Source: Cunninghamella blakesleeana (taxonomy: Eukaryota; Mucoromycota; Mucoromycetes; Mucorales; Cunninghamellaceae). From it: DNA of 64,000 bases. The stretch lies in assembly GCA_017871115.1 (NCBI GenBank), contig JAFCIZ010000002.1, positions 2,997,501 to 3,061,500 of the forward strand, in the 5' to 3' direction. Numbering within the stretch: the stretch's first letter is position 1; every line of letters starts with the position of its first letter. Position numbers and translations under genes: made by a program. Under the pieces are notes generated by a model. That model had not been told where the DNA came from, ran no database searches, and saw only the letters and a program-made list of their open reading frames with translations. Shown piece by piece: positions 26,543-38,929 of this stretch.

Positions 26543-29533
26543 ACTATTTTATGTATTTTAATTATTGAAAATTCTACTTATTTATTTATTACCGGTTAAT
26601 ATATATTATTTAAGAAAAATATGTAATAGTAATGAAATAATTTTAATTTTAATTATAATAAATAATTCGTATTAAAGTAAATTTGAAGATTTGTTCCATT
26701 TCAAGTTTATATAATATATATATAGCCACAACAAAAAAACATTCAAATTAGGTGGATTTTATATGGTATAACTTGAAATTTTCTTGTGATCTAGTAAAAA
26801 AAAAAGTGTGCTTGATACAAAATTAAGATAAATAATATAAAATTACATCGACTTTTTTAGGATAACTACAAATAAGCAGCTTTCACAAATGCGTGATTCA
26901 TAATACATAATAATTTAATTTTTATCTGTGGACTGGTAAAAGTATCAAGGTGAAATTTATTACACTAGTATGAAGATAGGTACTGAATGAAAATTTAATA
27001 TCGACCGCATATTATTTTTTCATTTACACGATAGATGCTTTAAATATAAAAAGGAATAGACATAAATGTAAAACTTTGTTTTATTTTAAAATAATAAATA
27101 ATCAATCCATAGTATTTTTCTCCTGATGTGTGAGCTACCCAAAAAATGTAACGAAAAACTACCATGCTATTTTTTAATAATATCTTTAAAAATAATATGG
27201 CATGTCTTGAAATAAAAAAAAAACAGAAAAGGCTCAACTAAAATATAATTATTTCTTTGGAAAAATTTAAAAAGCTTAAATTTTTACATACTCAGAAATT
27301 TTTGTTAATATTGTAATGGTATAGGCTATAAGGATTTTTGAGATAGTGTATTAAGTACAAGTTAATAAAGTTTATTTAATTCATAAATATCAAGCAGTTA
27401 ATATATTCTCATAATAATAATAATAATATACATAGTAGTTTTTGGGTTTTAATATACAATTATAATACTATAATAGTATTTTATATATAAATAGAAGCAA
27501 ACTAGAAAAAAACATAATTTAAAATATAATTTTTATTATTATCGCAATAGTTAGTAAACTCAACTTCGAAACTTTTTAAAAAGGTATATATTTATATGTA
27601 TATATATATAACTTTCGTTTGATATTTTAAAAGAATCTAAATACATAACTAATTGCTGTATTATTATTATCACTATTATTTCATTCAAAACAATAGTCAA
27701 CCCATTGAAGTCATCGACAGTAATAACAACAATTAAATATAAAAATCGCTTCACCAGTATTGTAATAAAGAGTACATAGCATAAGAAAAAAAGAGAAAAT
27801 TAATATTAATCGTTACTAAACCATACTATTATCAAATACACTTGGGATTATCATAATAATCGTTATTCAATCATGTCTATTTCATGTATTATAATCCAAT
27901 AAATTTAAGTAATTTAAATTACTATTATTATACACAATGGAATAAAAATAAATAAATAAATATAATAAACAATATACATGAAAATAAAGTTATTATTTTT
28001 CAAACACTCGTTTTTTTATTTACTCAAATATATTTTTTTTAATAAAATGATAGATCTAGCTTCAATATATTGAGTAGATATAGGATTACTTTTTGGCTGT
28101 GAAATAGATGAATAGATTACAAGAACAATCATCCACTCTATATAAACCAAAGATGATATTGAATACCATATACAACGCTTTCTTCACTATTAGATCCAAT
28201 AAAACCTGGGAGTTTTTCATTTGCCCATCTCCATATTCTTTTATATTCATTATTATCAAGATCAAGCACTAGTATTATTTCATCCGATAAATCATTCAGG
28301 TATGAGTGTAAATGAAAATAAAGAAATAGTCAAGTGTTTGATTTACCTAGAACAGTAAATAAGAATGAGTTTAAAACATTTAACCAATAAATTTTATTCT
28401 CATAAAACATTAACCAATAAGCTACCTATTTTTTCTTGATAAAAGGCAACATTTCCAAATTAGTTTAGTATCACCATTTGATAACAATTTCTTAAAGTAA
28501 TAGGAACATTTATTTTGTGTCAGATCATAAATTATTAACACAATTGAAATAAATATGGTACTTATCTAAAACGAATAAGATAAAAATAATACCCAAGCGA
28601 TTAATATATATATATTTAAAAATAAAATAATAAGAAAAAAGAAAAATTAAAAGGAAAATAACAAATTATATCGTCAAAGATGGTATTGATGATGAAATTT
28701 TACTTGTATATTTATATATTGATATTTCATCATTTGTGTAATTAAAATATTGAATTACCGATGTTTATGCAATTTCATTTTTCACTTATAAAAAATCCAT
28801 TATCAGCAAAAAATAAAGTTTTTGATATCTCTTTCTTCTTTTTTTATATTTTATTTTATTACTTTTCTAGTAAAAATCTCTTAATTTAGACTTATATAAC
28901 GAACTTTTTATTTCTTTAAATGTATATATTTTTTATAGCTTTTTCACATAGGTAAAGTCAGTAAAAAAATAAATAAATAAAAAAATAATAGTCATTATCA
29001 TTATATATATATAAATATATTAAAAAAATTTAAAACCCAAATTTATTTTACACTAGGCGATTGATTGATCTATTACTTGAATGTAATATATAAGTGTATA
29101 GATAAATAAGACAGTAGATAATTAACTTTCATACTAAATATTGGATATTGTTATACAAACTGAAATCAAAAAAATAATAATAATCAGAGCATTTAATTTT
29201 GGTAAAAAACTTCCTTTTTTGTTCTTATATATGTTCTTATTTTTATATTTTATCCTTTTTTATCTTTATTTTATTTTTTTTTTGGTGGATTTTTTTTTTT
29301 ATCCATTTTTATCTCTTTTTTGCGGGATTTAAATATCCATTTTTTTCTATATAAAATTCGTTTTTCATTTTTCATTTTTTCATTTTTTTCTCTCCTCTTT
29401 TCTTTAAAACCTTATAATTTATTCTTGTATTCATTTCTTATTTTTATTTTTATAATAATTTTATTTAATTTTTAATCTATTAATGTATTAGTTGTTTTAT
29501 AAACTAAATATACTATTATAATAACTACTCAAT
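26543..29533. other. Intergenic between the two OPT genes
   Basis: About 3 kb. To about 28080 it matches the region downstream of OPT-B. From about 28355 it matches the region upstream of OPT-A, so the junction of the tandem duplication is in 28080-28355. At 28138-28316 the minus strand has an open stretch of about 55 codons (with WRWANEKLPGF) lacking a start codon and a clear acceptor. No other gene signal is seen. Confidence 0.6.
29478..29498 (+). promoter_or_regulatory. Conserved OPT upstream block, copy B
   Basis: TATTAATGTATTAGTTGTTTT lies about 36 bases before the OPT-B ATG, as in copy A at 23631-23652. It is a candidate leader or core promoter element, inferred from conservation alone. 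Confidence 0.4.
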
Positions 29534-32500
29534 ATGTCCGACAATACTGAACTCAAACATGTTCATTCATCTTACGATGAAGAAAAACGATCTATTAATG
29601 AAAAACACGAAAAAACTTCTTCTCTTTATGATAGTGCTGAAAATAAACAAGTAATAGTTGAAGATGAAAAACTTTTTGAAAACGATACTAGACACGTTCA
29701 TGAAGAAGATTTAGATATTCAAAATATTGATAAAATTATCAGTACAACTGATGATCCCACTTTAAGAATCTTTTCTCTTCGTGGTATAATTATTGCTGTG
29801 GTAATTATAATAATAACAATAATAGATAATCACAAAAAAAATTCTTGATCTAAGAATATATTATTATTATTTTGTTGTTGTTGTTTAGGCTCTTTCTGCT
29901 TTAAGTTCTTCAGTCAGTCAACTTATGTTCTTTAAACCTGTGGGATTAGCATTATCTGATACTTTTATGTTAATGGTTGCTTATGCTTTTTGTACAGTTT
30001 GGTCTAGAATTCTTCCTAAAGGTGGCTGGATCAATCCTTTCCCTTTCAATTCAAAAGAATTTACTTGTATTTATATCTGTGTTAGTTCTGCTAATGTATC
30101 TAGTTATGCCACTTATATTTTAAGTGCTCAAGCTTGTAAGTTACGTTTATTTTTTATTTTTAATATTAATACACATACTGTTTACAATAATGATTGATTG
30201 TTTTTATATTTTTATCTATTATATTTGTTTTGTTATTTTAGTGTATTATACAAACTCTCCTTCACCTGCAGGTGGTATTTTCTTACTTTTAGCTACTCAA
30301 TTAGTTGGTTACGGTGTAAATATTATCATTATATTTTAAACAAGTAAATGATGTGTTGTACAATAAACTGATTTATATTTACTTGTTTGAATTGATAAAT
30401 TAGATTGCTGGTCATCTCCGTAGATTCTTAGTTTATCCTGCTAATATGATTTGGTAAAAAAAAAAAAAAAAAAAATAGTGATTATATATGTAGATCACTA
30501 TTTATTTGCATGTTTGTTTATTTATATACTTATTTACTTTTTTATTTTTTTACTTTTAACGACTTATTTTTAGGCCTACTACTTTGCCTACAATATCATT
30601 GATTAAAACTTTATCTGATCACAAAGAAGATAATAGATGGAGAACAAAATTTTTCTTCTTGGTTTTCATAGCTGCCTTCTGTTATGCCATCTTCCCAAGT
30701 TATATTTTCCCTGTACTTGGTGCTATCTCTGTATTCTGTCTCGCTAAACAAGATTCAGTTTGGTTCACTCGTCTCTTTGGAGGTGGTGGTGTCAATGAAG
30801 GTCTTGGTATTTTGAATCTTTCTTTTGATTGGAATCAATTATCATACTACACTCCTTTAGTCCTTCCTTTATGGGTACAACTCAATATTTACTTTGGTAT
30901 TTTACTCTTATGGATCATTGGCCCTCTTCTTTATATTTCGGATAATTGGCATGCAAAGAGCTTCAAATTCTTATCCAATGGTCTTTTTGCTCTTAACTAT
31001 ACTGATTTAACTTCTAAGCCTTATCCTCAAAAAGCAGTTCTCAATCCTGATAATAGTTTAAATCATACTAAATTAGCCGAAGTGGGTGTTCCTATGTATA
31101 GTGGTATCTTCGCTTTAAGTTATATTGCTATTAACATTGGTGTCACTTCTTCTATCACTCACGTCGGTCTTTTCTATGGTAAACAAATCTGGTCCACTGT
31201 CCGTAACGTCACTTCTCGTCTTAATAGAAACAATGATATTCATAATCAATTAATGGCTGCTTATCCTGAAGTTCCTGATTGGTGGTATTATGCTGTTTTT
31301 ATTCTTGGTACCGCTGTAAATATTGGTCTTGCTTATGCTAACAGCAGTTCTTTACCTGCTTGGGGTGTTATCTTGGCTGTTGTTATTTCTTCCATTTTAT
31401 CTCTTCCTTTAAATATGATTGAAGCTATTACTGGTACTGGTTTTGGTTTAAATGTATTTGCTGAAATGATTTGTGGTTTCATTCTTCCTGGTTATCCTGT
31501 TGCCAATATGTATTTCAAAACCTTAGGTTATAATACTCTGTACCAAGCTGGTAAAATGGCTAAAGATCTTAAAGTAGGTCATTACATGAAGATTCCTCCT
31601 CGAATTACATTTACTAGTCAAATCGTTGGTACTGTTCTTGGTGCTATCTTCAATTATATTGTCAATGAAAACATTGTTAGAACTAAACGTGATATTCTCT
31701 TAGACCCTAAGGACGGTAGTAACGTTTGGTCTGGCACCTCTCCCCGAACAATTAATAGTGCTGCTATCACTTGGGGCGGTAAGTGTTCATTATTATTATT
31801 ATTATATGAAGTAAATTTTATAAATAGAAAGGTACTAATTATCTTTATTTTTATTATTTCTCTGTAGCAATTGGACCTATGGTTAGTAGCTATAATAATA
31901 TATACATTTAATCATATATTCACAAGGTTAGTTGATGTTAATTTAGTGTTTATTTTATTTTACTTTATAGGTTATGTTTGGACCAGATTCACCATACTAT
32001 ATCATTCTCTGGGCTTTTGTCATTGGTTTCTTCTTACCTATTCCTGGATACTTATTACATCGTAAATGGCCTAATAGAGGATTTGACAAGATAAACGTTC
32101 CTATGATTATGGTTGGTTTATGTACTCTTCCTGGTTCTAATAGTGCTTGGATCACAGTTTCTTTCATCATCATTATTATTACCCAAGGTTTTGTTAAACG
32201 TAGATACAGTGATTGGTTTGTTAAATACAATTACTTGGCTTCAGGTAAAAATAAATATATAAGCATACTATAGTATTAAAAGAATAATCAAACATCGAAT
32301 ATAAAAAATGAGACAACTAATTCGTTTACTTAATATTATTTTATTATTATTATTATTATTAGCTGCTCTTGATTCTGGTACTTCTCTCATGGTATTCTTC
32401 TTAGCTATGGCTTTGCAAGGGGGTGGATCTGGTAATAAAGCTTATAACAAAAAAATACATGTAGAAAATTGTTTATATTAATTCATAATATTATTTTTAC

Positions 32501-32607
32501 TAATAACTATAGGTATTGAAATCAAATTCCCTACATGGGCTGGTAACCCAGACAACGAATATATTGATTATTGCTGTGCTAAATGTGACGAAGATGTACT
32601 TATATAA
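29534..32607 (+). CDS. Oligopeptide transporter, OPT family (paralogue B)
   Basis: Close paralogue of OPT-A with the same domain order. The exons are 29534-29800, 29889-30135, 30242-30315, 30404-30453, 30574-31778, 31868-31881, 31971-32244, 32363-32431 and 32513-32607, coding 764 residues. Landmarks are NPFPFNSKEF, LVGYGIAGHLRRFLVYP, SLPLNMIEAITGTGFGLNV, MKIPPRITF (the exact KIPPR motif), MFGPDSPYY and the Cys tail DYCCAKCDEDVLI. It has two introns that OPT-A lacks, flanking a 14-nt micro-exon (31868-31881) that supplies the codons after TWG. One of these donors is GTTAGT. Sequence identity to OPT-A is patchy, with runs of about 90 identical bases. It most likely arose with OPT-A by tandem duplication; different substrates or expression are possible but not visible here. 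Confidence 0.95.
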
Positions 32608-35458
32608 ATAATAATACGCATTTTTAACTATTTTAATTTTATTTATTTACCCTAAGTTAGTTTATTAAAGGGTGTAGTTGTTTAGTATATGTATATATAA
32701 ATATATAATAGTATTGAAAAATTTTAATTTTAATTTTAATTTTAATAAATATTGTATATTTATATGAATTAACAATGGTTTTTATTTTTATTTTAAATTA
32801 AATTATATAGATAAATCAAAAAAATAATTATAGAATAATGGTGAAATCTTTTTTTAACTTTAAAACTTATCAGTACTATCGTACGCAGTATGACATATGC
32901 AAATGAACTGGCAAAAATATTAGGGAAGGACAAAAAAGGCCTCAAAAGCAGTTGATTTTATACATACAGTAGTTTTTTATTTTCCTGTAAATGGATAAAA
33001 ATATTGAATGTAAAATAAACAAATAAAAATAAAAATAATGCATAGGATTTTATATTTCTATAATATATAAATTTAAAAACAAGAAATGGGATAAGTATAG
33101 CTGTAAAACATTTTATTTCATTTTACTCTTTTAAAAAAAATACGATTAATGCAGAATGCCTTTTCTTCCAACAAGTGAGCTACCTCATAGAGTAGTCAGA
33201 CATTCCAGAATAACTTTCAATAATATCAATAAAAATAATATCACATGTTCTTAATATTAATAAAATTACTGTTTCTTAAAAAGAATTAAAAGTTTAAAAA
33301 AAATTTCTTGTTTTATTAAATATAATTAATAAAAATATATTTAGAGTAATAATATATAATATACAAATTAATAAAAAGATTTTTGATTTATGAATATTGG
33401 ATATTAAATACATTCTCATATAAACAATAATAATTATGCATAAGAATTTTTGAATTAATACAATAATACAATAATATTTATATATAAATAGTAACAGAGT
33501 ATAAGGGATACATTTAAGGATATGGTATTTATTATTATCACGATTATTAATATGCTTAACTTAATATTATTAAAAAGGCATATATATATATATATATATA
33601 TATATAAGTAGTCTGCTATCTTAACAAAGGTTCTAACCATATAACCAATAATTGTATTATTTTATTCAAAACACTAATTAATTCCTTGAAAGATAGCGGT
33701 TACAATAATAACAACCCGACCATAAATTTACTTCAATAGTAGTATAATAATATGTATAAAGTATAAGAAAAAAAATATACTAACATCAATTGTTGAAAAC
33801 TGTAGCTATTGGAGTATACAGTCGAGATGTTTGTTTTAAAAAAAGCCAAAGTTAAAAGAAAAATTAAAAGCACACCAAAAGGAAGATTTTCTAAATATCC
33901 CAATTTATACAGCTATAACCATATACATATACATTCAAAACCAGCATCAAATTATACAGTAGAATATATAAAATTAACTTTATTTTTAGTAAAAAAGCAA
34001 TTACTAAAACTAATGCTTTATTTATAATTAAAATTAAAACAATAATTATAATCACTATTTTGCCAAACCTATTTATGAATAGCAATCCTATAAAATTTAA
34101 GTGAGATAAAATTTATTATTTCTATTCTATTTTTAAAAAGCCATGTTTATATGATAATAGCTTTCTTTTTCTTTTTTTCTCTTCCTATTTTATTCAATAA
34201 AAAAATAGATCCGGCTTTTATTTATAGGAATATCATGAAATAATCCTTTTTTAACTGTAGAATTGGTAAACATCATTAAATTAAAGCCAAAAACAGTCAT
34301 TAAATTAAAAAGTGTTATATGAAAATTAAATAACAACTTCTATTAAACAACAAATATATAACGGAAAGAGCAATTTTCTTTGTAAGAGTCTTCATCATCG
34401 CCGACATCTATAGTGACTTTAATAACTGTAGTGTTAGCAAAAAACTCACCTTCACTAGCATCGATTGATTCATAACTGATAAATAAACTAATACCAGTAT
34501 TATCTTATTCACTGGCGAAGCCAGAGTTCTCTTCATTATCACTAAAGTTAGAATCTCCATCACTATCATAAATAAAAGTAAAAATGATCTTTATTCATTA
34601 TAGTCTTTTCGTTAATATGACCATTATTAGTGAAGCAGTAATATCCTCATTATTATTATTTATTATTATTATTATTATTATCATTATTGTCAGAAACATC
34701 ATCTCCAGTAATTTTATTGATCCCTTCATCGTATGTATTAACCTCTTCAGTAACACCTATTACTTTATTAATTCCAGCATTCATATTATTACCAAGGTTT
34801 TCAACATATATAAAAAAATCATTATCATCAGATACAACAAAGTTATCAATATTAATAGACATAACTTCCGTTATTTCTATTTCTTCTTGTTCTTTTTATT
34901 ATTCTTCCTTTCCCTCGATTTCATCTTTAATATTGATAGACAGTTTGCATATATTACGCTAAATATAACATTTAGGGAGATTTTTTTTTAAAAAAAATCA
35001 GTAATAAAGAAAAAAAAAATAAACTAGTGATTACAAACGCTACCAACAACTCGATTGACTACTTTAAATGAATTTTCAAACATATTTATATATATAAAAA
35101 GGTGCTATAGGGAGATAGACCAAGGAAGTTGCAATATAATAATAACAATAATAATATGTATATATTTTCAATATCTATTTATTTTCTTCTTTATTTTTTT
35201 TGGATAATATCAAAGATATATATATATGACCTTTTTTTTTTCCTATTCTTTTAAAATTTTATTTTACCCTTTATTTTTTACTTAGCCTTGGTATCATTTT
35301 ATTATTACATTTATTTTTTATTTTATTTTTAAAAACAGCTTTTTTTTACTTTATATTTAAATTAATATAAATAAATAAATAATCTTCTTGATATATTATT
35401 GGTAAATGATATATATTTGTCATGATATAATGGAATAATATTGATATAAAATATGAAA
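32608..35458. other. Intergenic, duplicated OPT downstream DNA and remnants
   Basis: To about 34240 this matches the region downstream of OPT-A. It then contains a broken acidic reading frame on the minus strand (34343-34905). Beyond that, 34906-35458 is T-rich and leads to the stop of the minus-strand kinase gene. I see no intact gene. Confidence 0.6.
34343..34905 (-). pseudogene. Possible broken acidic Asp/Asn/Glu-rich reading frame
   Basis: On the minus strand an open part (about 34885-34656) codes an acidic protein with NINKVIGV-like and VSDNNDNNNN sequence. After stops near 34650, a second acidic part (DSDGDSNFSDNEENS, then TIDVGDDEDSYKENC) follows to a stop at 34343, with one internal TAA. 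I do not recognise it. It could be a decayed gene or chance low-complexity coding. There is no homologue elsewhere in the window. Confidence 0.3.
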
Positions 35459-37676
35459 TTAAGCCAAATAAGTAGCTAAACTTTCGACAACTTGTGACAT
35501 AGTAGGACGCTAATAATAATAATAATATAAAGTGAACAATGATGGTTGGTTGATAGTTTATTATTTTTTTATTTTTCTAGTTTTTAGTCCATTTATTTTA
35601 TTTTATTTTTATTAAATAAACTTACTCTAAATGGTTCGTTTTGCCACATTTCAGTAATTAGAATCAATAAAGACTTTGGATATATAGGAAGTAAAGTAGC
35701 CATTTGAGGGCGCAAATGATGTTCTTTTACTTGAATATAAAGTGCATGCTCTGATAAATCTAAATAAAATAAAAATAAACAATTATTTATATTACTTAAC
35801 ATTATTTCACTTCATTTTTTTTTAAAGAAAAACATAATCCGTTAATATATATATATATACCTTGAAATGGATAGCCATGAACCCCCCAGGTAAGTATTTC
35901 CCAAAATATTAATCCGCAGGCATAAACATCTACTTTTTCTGTATAACTTGGATTGGATGACCAAAACTCTGGAGCTTGCCAATTTGGTGTCCCACATTGT
36001 GTATGCATAAGAGCATTTGACTTGGGTCGAATCCGAGCTAATCCAAAATCATTCACTTTGGCGCGGTCATCTTCTGATATCTAAAATAAAAATAAGAGAA
36101 TAATTAATAATCAATATTTGCTATACTTATTTTTTTTTCATAGTAATTATTATGAATTTTTTTTACCAAAATATTCATAGATTTTAAATCCTAAAACGAA
36201 AGATAACGTTAAATTTATAAATATTTTGACTATTATTATTTATTTTATTATTTTATATTTTTTTATTTAAATAAACATATACTTATTTTCGAATTACTCT
36301 ATGAATGATTGAAGGTCTAAAAAATGAAATAAAGTAATAATAATAATAATAATAATAATAGCAAAGATGAATATATATATATATTGATGAATCGTTTGTT
36401 TATTTAATATTATATTTTCTTTATTTTTACCTTCGAGTGTGTAAATAAGCTACACCTAGAGCTACGTCATGCATATACATTACTTGCTGGGCAAAACTTG
36501 GTCTTTTGTATTTACGAATAACATCAAATAGATCCCCCTTACCGCATACTTCAGTGATGATACATAAATGCTGAGGATTGGTACACACTCCTATGAATTG
36601 AATTACATTTTCATGCCGTAACTGTCTATTAAAAGAAAAAATACGGTTTTAAAAGTTACTTTTTATCATTATATAATATATTTATATAAAACTTACTTTA
36701 ATACACGAATTTCATTTTTTACTTCTGCTAAATCCATCTTATTAAATTGAGCCAATCTTAATTCACCAATAGCTACTGGTTCCTGTAAATATGTGTAACA
36801 AATATATATATATATATATATATAAATCAGTTCATCATTTCCTTCCTTAATAGCATTTATTGTTTCAAGATTAAAAAAAAAAGGGCATGTGTTGACGATT
36901 ATTTTTAATTCTCATTGTCTATTATTACCCCTTTATATAAACCAAGAAAACAATCTTTAAATCCACCGCTTCCTAATTTTTGACCCACTTCTAATTCATG
37001 ATAAGGTATATCTAATCCTGGCCCTTCTTCTAAAAATAATTCTGAAAACTCTCTTGATGTTAATTCCATACGATATTCTTGGGCGGATATTGGTGAGATT
37101 GGTGGTAACTCTGCTGAAAACAATTGTGGTGTGGATGGTGCTGGAATAGGTCTTGTATTTTGTTTCTAATATATAATAATAGTAAAAACAATACACTATA
37201 TATGAATATAATATCTCTTACAGATATTTTATCTTATATATAAATATATATTATTAATATATTTTTTACCCAACATAACAATAAGTTTATTAATTGAGGT
37301 TTTGTTCCTTCTGTTGGTAAACCTTTTTTAAAACAGAAAAAGAGAGAGAGAAGAGGAATTTATTTTCAAATTTAATATTATAAATATACACATTTTTTTT
37401 TTACTAATAATATTATATATATTATCACCTCTTTCTTGGCAATATTCAATGAGATCTGCTAACAACATTCTATTTAAATCTTCTTCACTCATAGCCTGTT
37501 GCATAAATAATAAAAAGATAATAGATATTAAAATCCTATTTTATTTTATTTTATTACTGTTATTATTAACAATTGCTTTTCTTTTTTTTTAAAAAAAAAA
37601 AAAACTAGAAAGAAACAAAAACTATTATTACTTCAAGAGAAGAATCTACGTGTCGATATATTGATTGAAATAGCAT
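35459..37676 (-). CDS. SAP-domain protein kinase, tyrosine-kinase-like (TKL) type
   Basis: The exons, in order on the minus strand, are 37676-37632, 37495-37429, 37322-37270, 37165-36929, 36782-36697, 36625-36431, 36316-36298 (19 nt), 36190-36167 (24 nt), 36080-35861, 35759-35626 and 35509-35459, coding 376 residues. Residues about 18-55 form a SAP motif (LNRMLLADLIEYCQERGLP then GTKPQLINLLL), which usually binds nucleic acid. The kinase domain spans about 113-360. It has the Gly loop GSGGF (about 120-124), the HRDLKSMN catalytic loop (His-233, Arg-234, Asp-235), NDFG (Asp-253) and WQAPEFW (Glu-280). The beta-3 strand reads EPVAIGELRL, so the usual VAIK lysine position is glycine. The HRDLKSMNIL wording is typical of TKL and MLK-like kinases. 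Substrates are unknown. The SAP plus kinase combination suggests a nuclear or RNA-linked role, which is inference. Confidence 0.88.
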
Positions 37677-38929
37677 ATTTATTAAAGGTATATATTATAT
37701 ATTTTATTATTTTATTAATTATCGAGTAATAAAAAAAAAAAAAGGTAAGGGAAGAAAAGTGTTAAAAAAGCTGATTTCAAATTTTTCAATCACATGAATT
37801 AAGGCTTTTTTTTTTCGGAGGCACCAAAATTGGTAAATACGACTTAATACTTATAAAAGGTCAATGCTTTATAATTATCATTTGAAATCTATCACTTGTT
37901 TTTTTTTTAATTCATGAATGACTTTATCGATGCAGACGCTTAAAAAAAATCAGGTATATGAAAGAAAAAAAGAAGAAGAGCGGACTTTCAAAATAGGTTC
38001 CTGATTTCTATATATATAAAATAGTACGTAACAAATATACTTTCATAGAATAAACTTTTCTTTTAAAAAAATAAAAATAATGAGTTTAATTACTATAATA
38101 GAAACAATATTACTTTTGAATAAATACTGATAATAGTAATAAAAAAAATTCTATTTGGGGCAAAGTAAATAAAAGAAGAATAAAAAAAAAGGTACGATGA
38201 AATCATTTCTATTTATGGATTTCGAAAAAGAAAAAGTATCTCATATATTGTTAGTAAATTAACTTCACCGGCAATTCTTTTTTAATAAAATAAATAGCGT
38301 TGATAATAGTTATTGTGAGTAGTATTATTAAATATTATGACGATGATTATTATAAAGATTATTAAGAATATTATCATCAATGGTATTAATAAAAGTTTTT
38401 TCTTTTTTCTTTTTTTTTTTTTTGCAATTGTATCGGGTTATTAATCAACTCTATATCATATGTTACAACAAAAAATATAACTCTAAATTATAAATAAAGT
38501 TTCAACTTTAATTCTTTTGCGGGTAATTTACCACCTTTTATGAACTAAAGTTTTTTTTTTTTATTAAATATCACAATGAATTATATATAAAAAATAAAAA
38601 TAAAAAATCTAGAAATATGGCATTAGAGATAAAAATAAATGAATAAATATAAAATAAATGATAATAATATAAGAGAAATATAATAAAACATTATATATAT
38701 GTGAATATATATAAAGTAAAACAATAATGCAGATGCAATTATAGAATATAGTAAAAGAACAAAAGAAAATAAATAAGTAATATATATATATATATATATA
38801 TATATTATGATATTAATATGCTTAAAAATGTAATAAAATAAATAAGTATAGATAATAATAATAATAATAATAATAACAATTCAATGAAGCTATATGCATA
38901 AGTAAATATGTATATTCATTATATATAAT
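37677..38929. other. Intergenic, kinase promoter and end of the Whi3-like gene
   Basis: About 1.25 kb between two minus-strand genes. It holds A/T runs, a GGAGGCACCAAAATTGG-containing stretch at 37820, and AT microsatellites near 38780-38805. I find no coding signal. Confidence 0.6.

Larger units (their letters stand above)
22600..28080 (+). repeat. Tandem duplication unit 1 (OPT-A and flanks)
   Basis: The unit begins near AAATAAGAGTAAATTG and carries OPT-A. Its homology to unit 2 continues downstream through GTGAGCTACC (27129-27138; unit 2 at 33176) and CATTCAAAACAATAGTCAA (27682; unit 2 near 33665), to AAAATGATAGATCTAGCTT near 28045. Non-coding parts are diverged, and edges are approximate. 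Confidence 0.75.
28355..34240 (+). repeat. Tandem duplication unit 2 (OPT-B and flanks)
   Basis: Second copy of unit 1, starting near AAATAAGAATGAG and running through OPT-B to AAAAATAGATCCGGCTTT near 34200. Direct orientation. Edges are approximate because flanks have diverged. Confidence 0.75.

Noticed and set aside
28138..28316. Minus-strand open stretch of about 55 codons with WRWANEKLPGF
   Set aside because: No ATG, a stop just upstream, and no clear acceptor. It could be an exon remnant, but the support is too thin for a gene call.
31868..31881. Alternative that the OPT-B micro-exon is an assembly artefact
   Set aside because: Both flanking introns have GT-AG ends and the joined codons align with OPT-A without a gap, so the micro-exon is better supported.
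34584..34991. 135-codon plus-strand open frame
   Set aside because: Isoleucine runs come from an ATT repeat; the sequence is low complexity and antisense to the acidic remnant.
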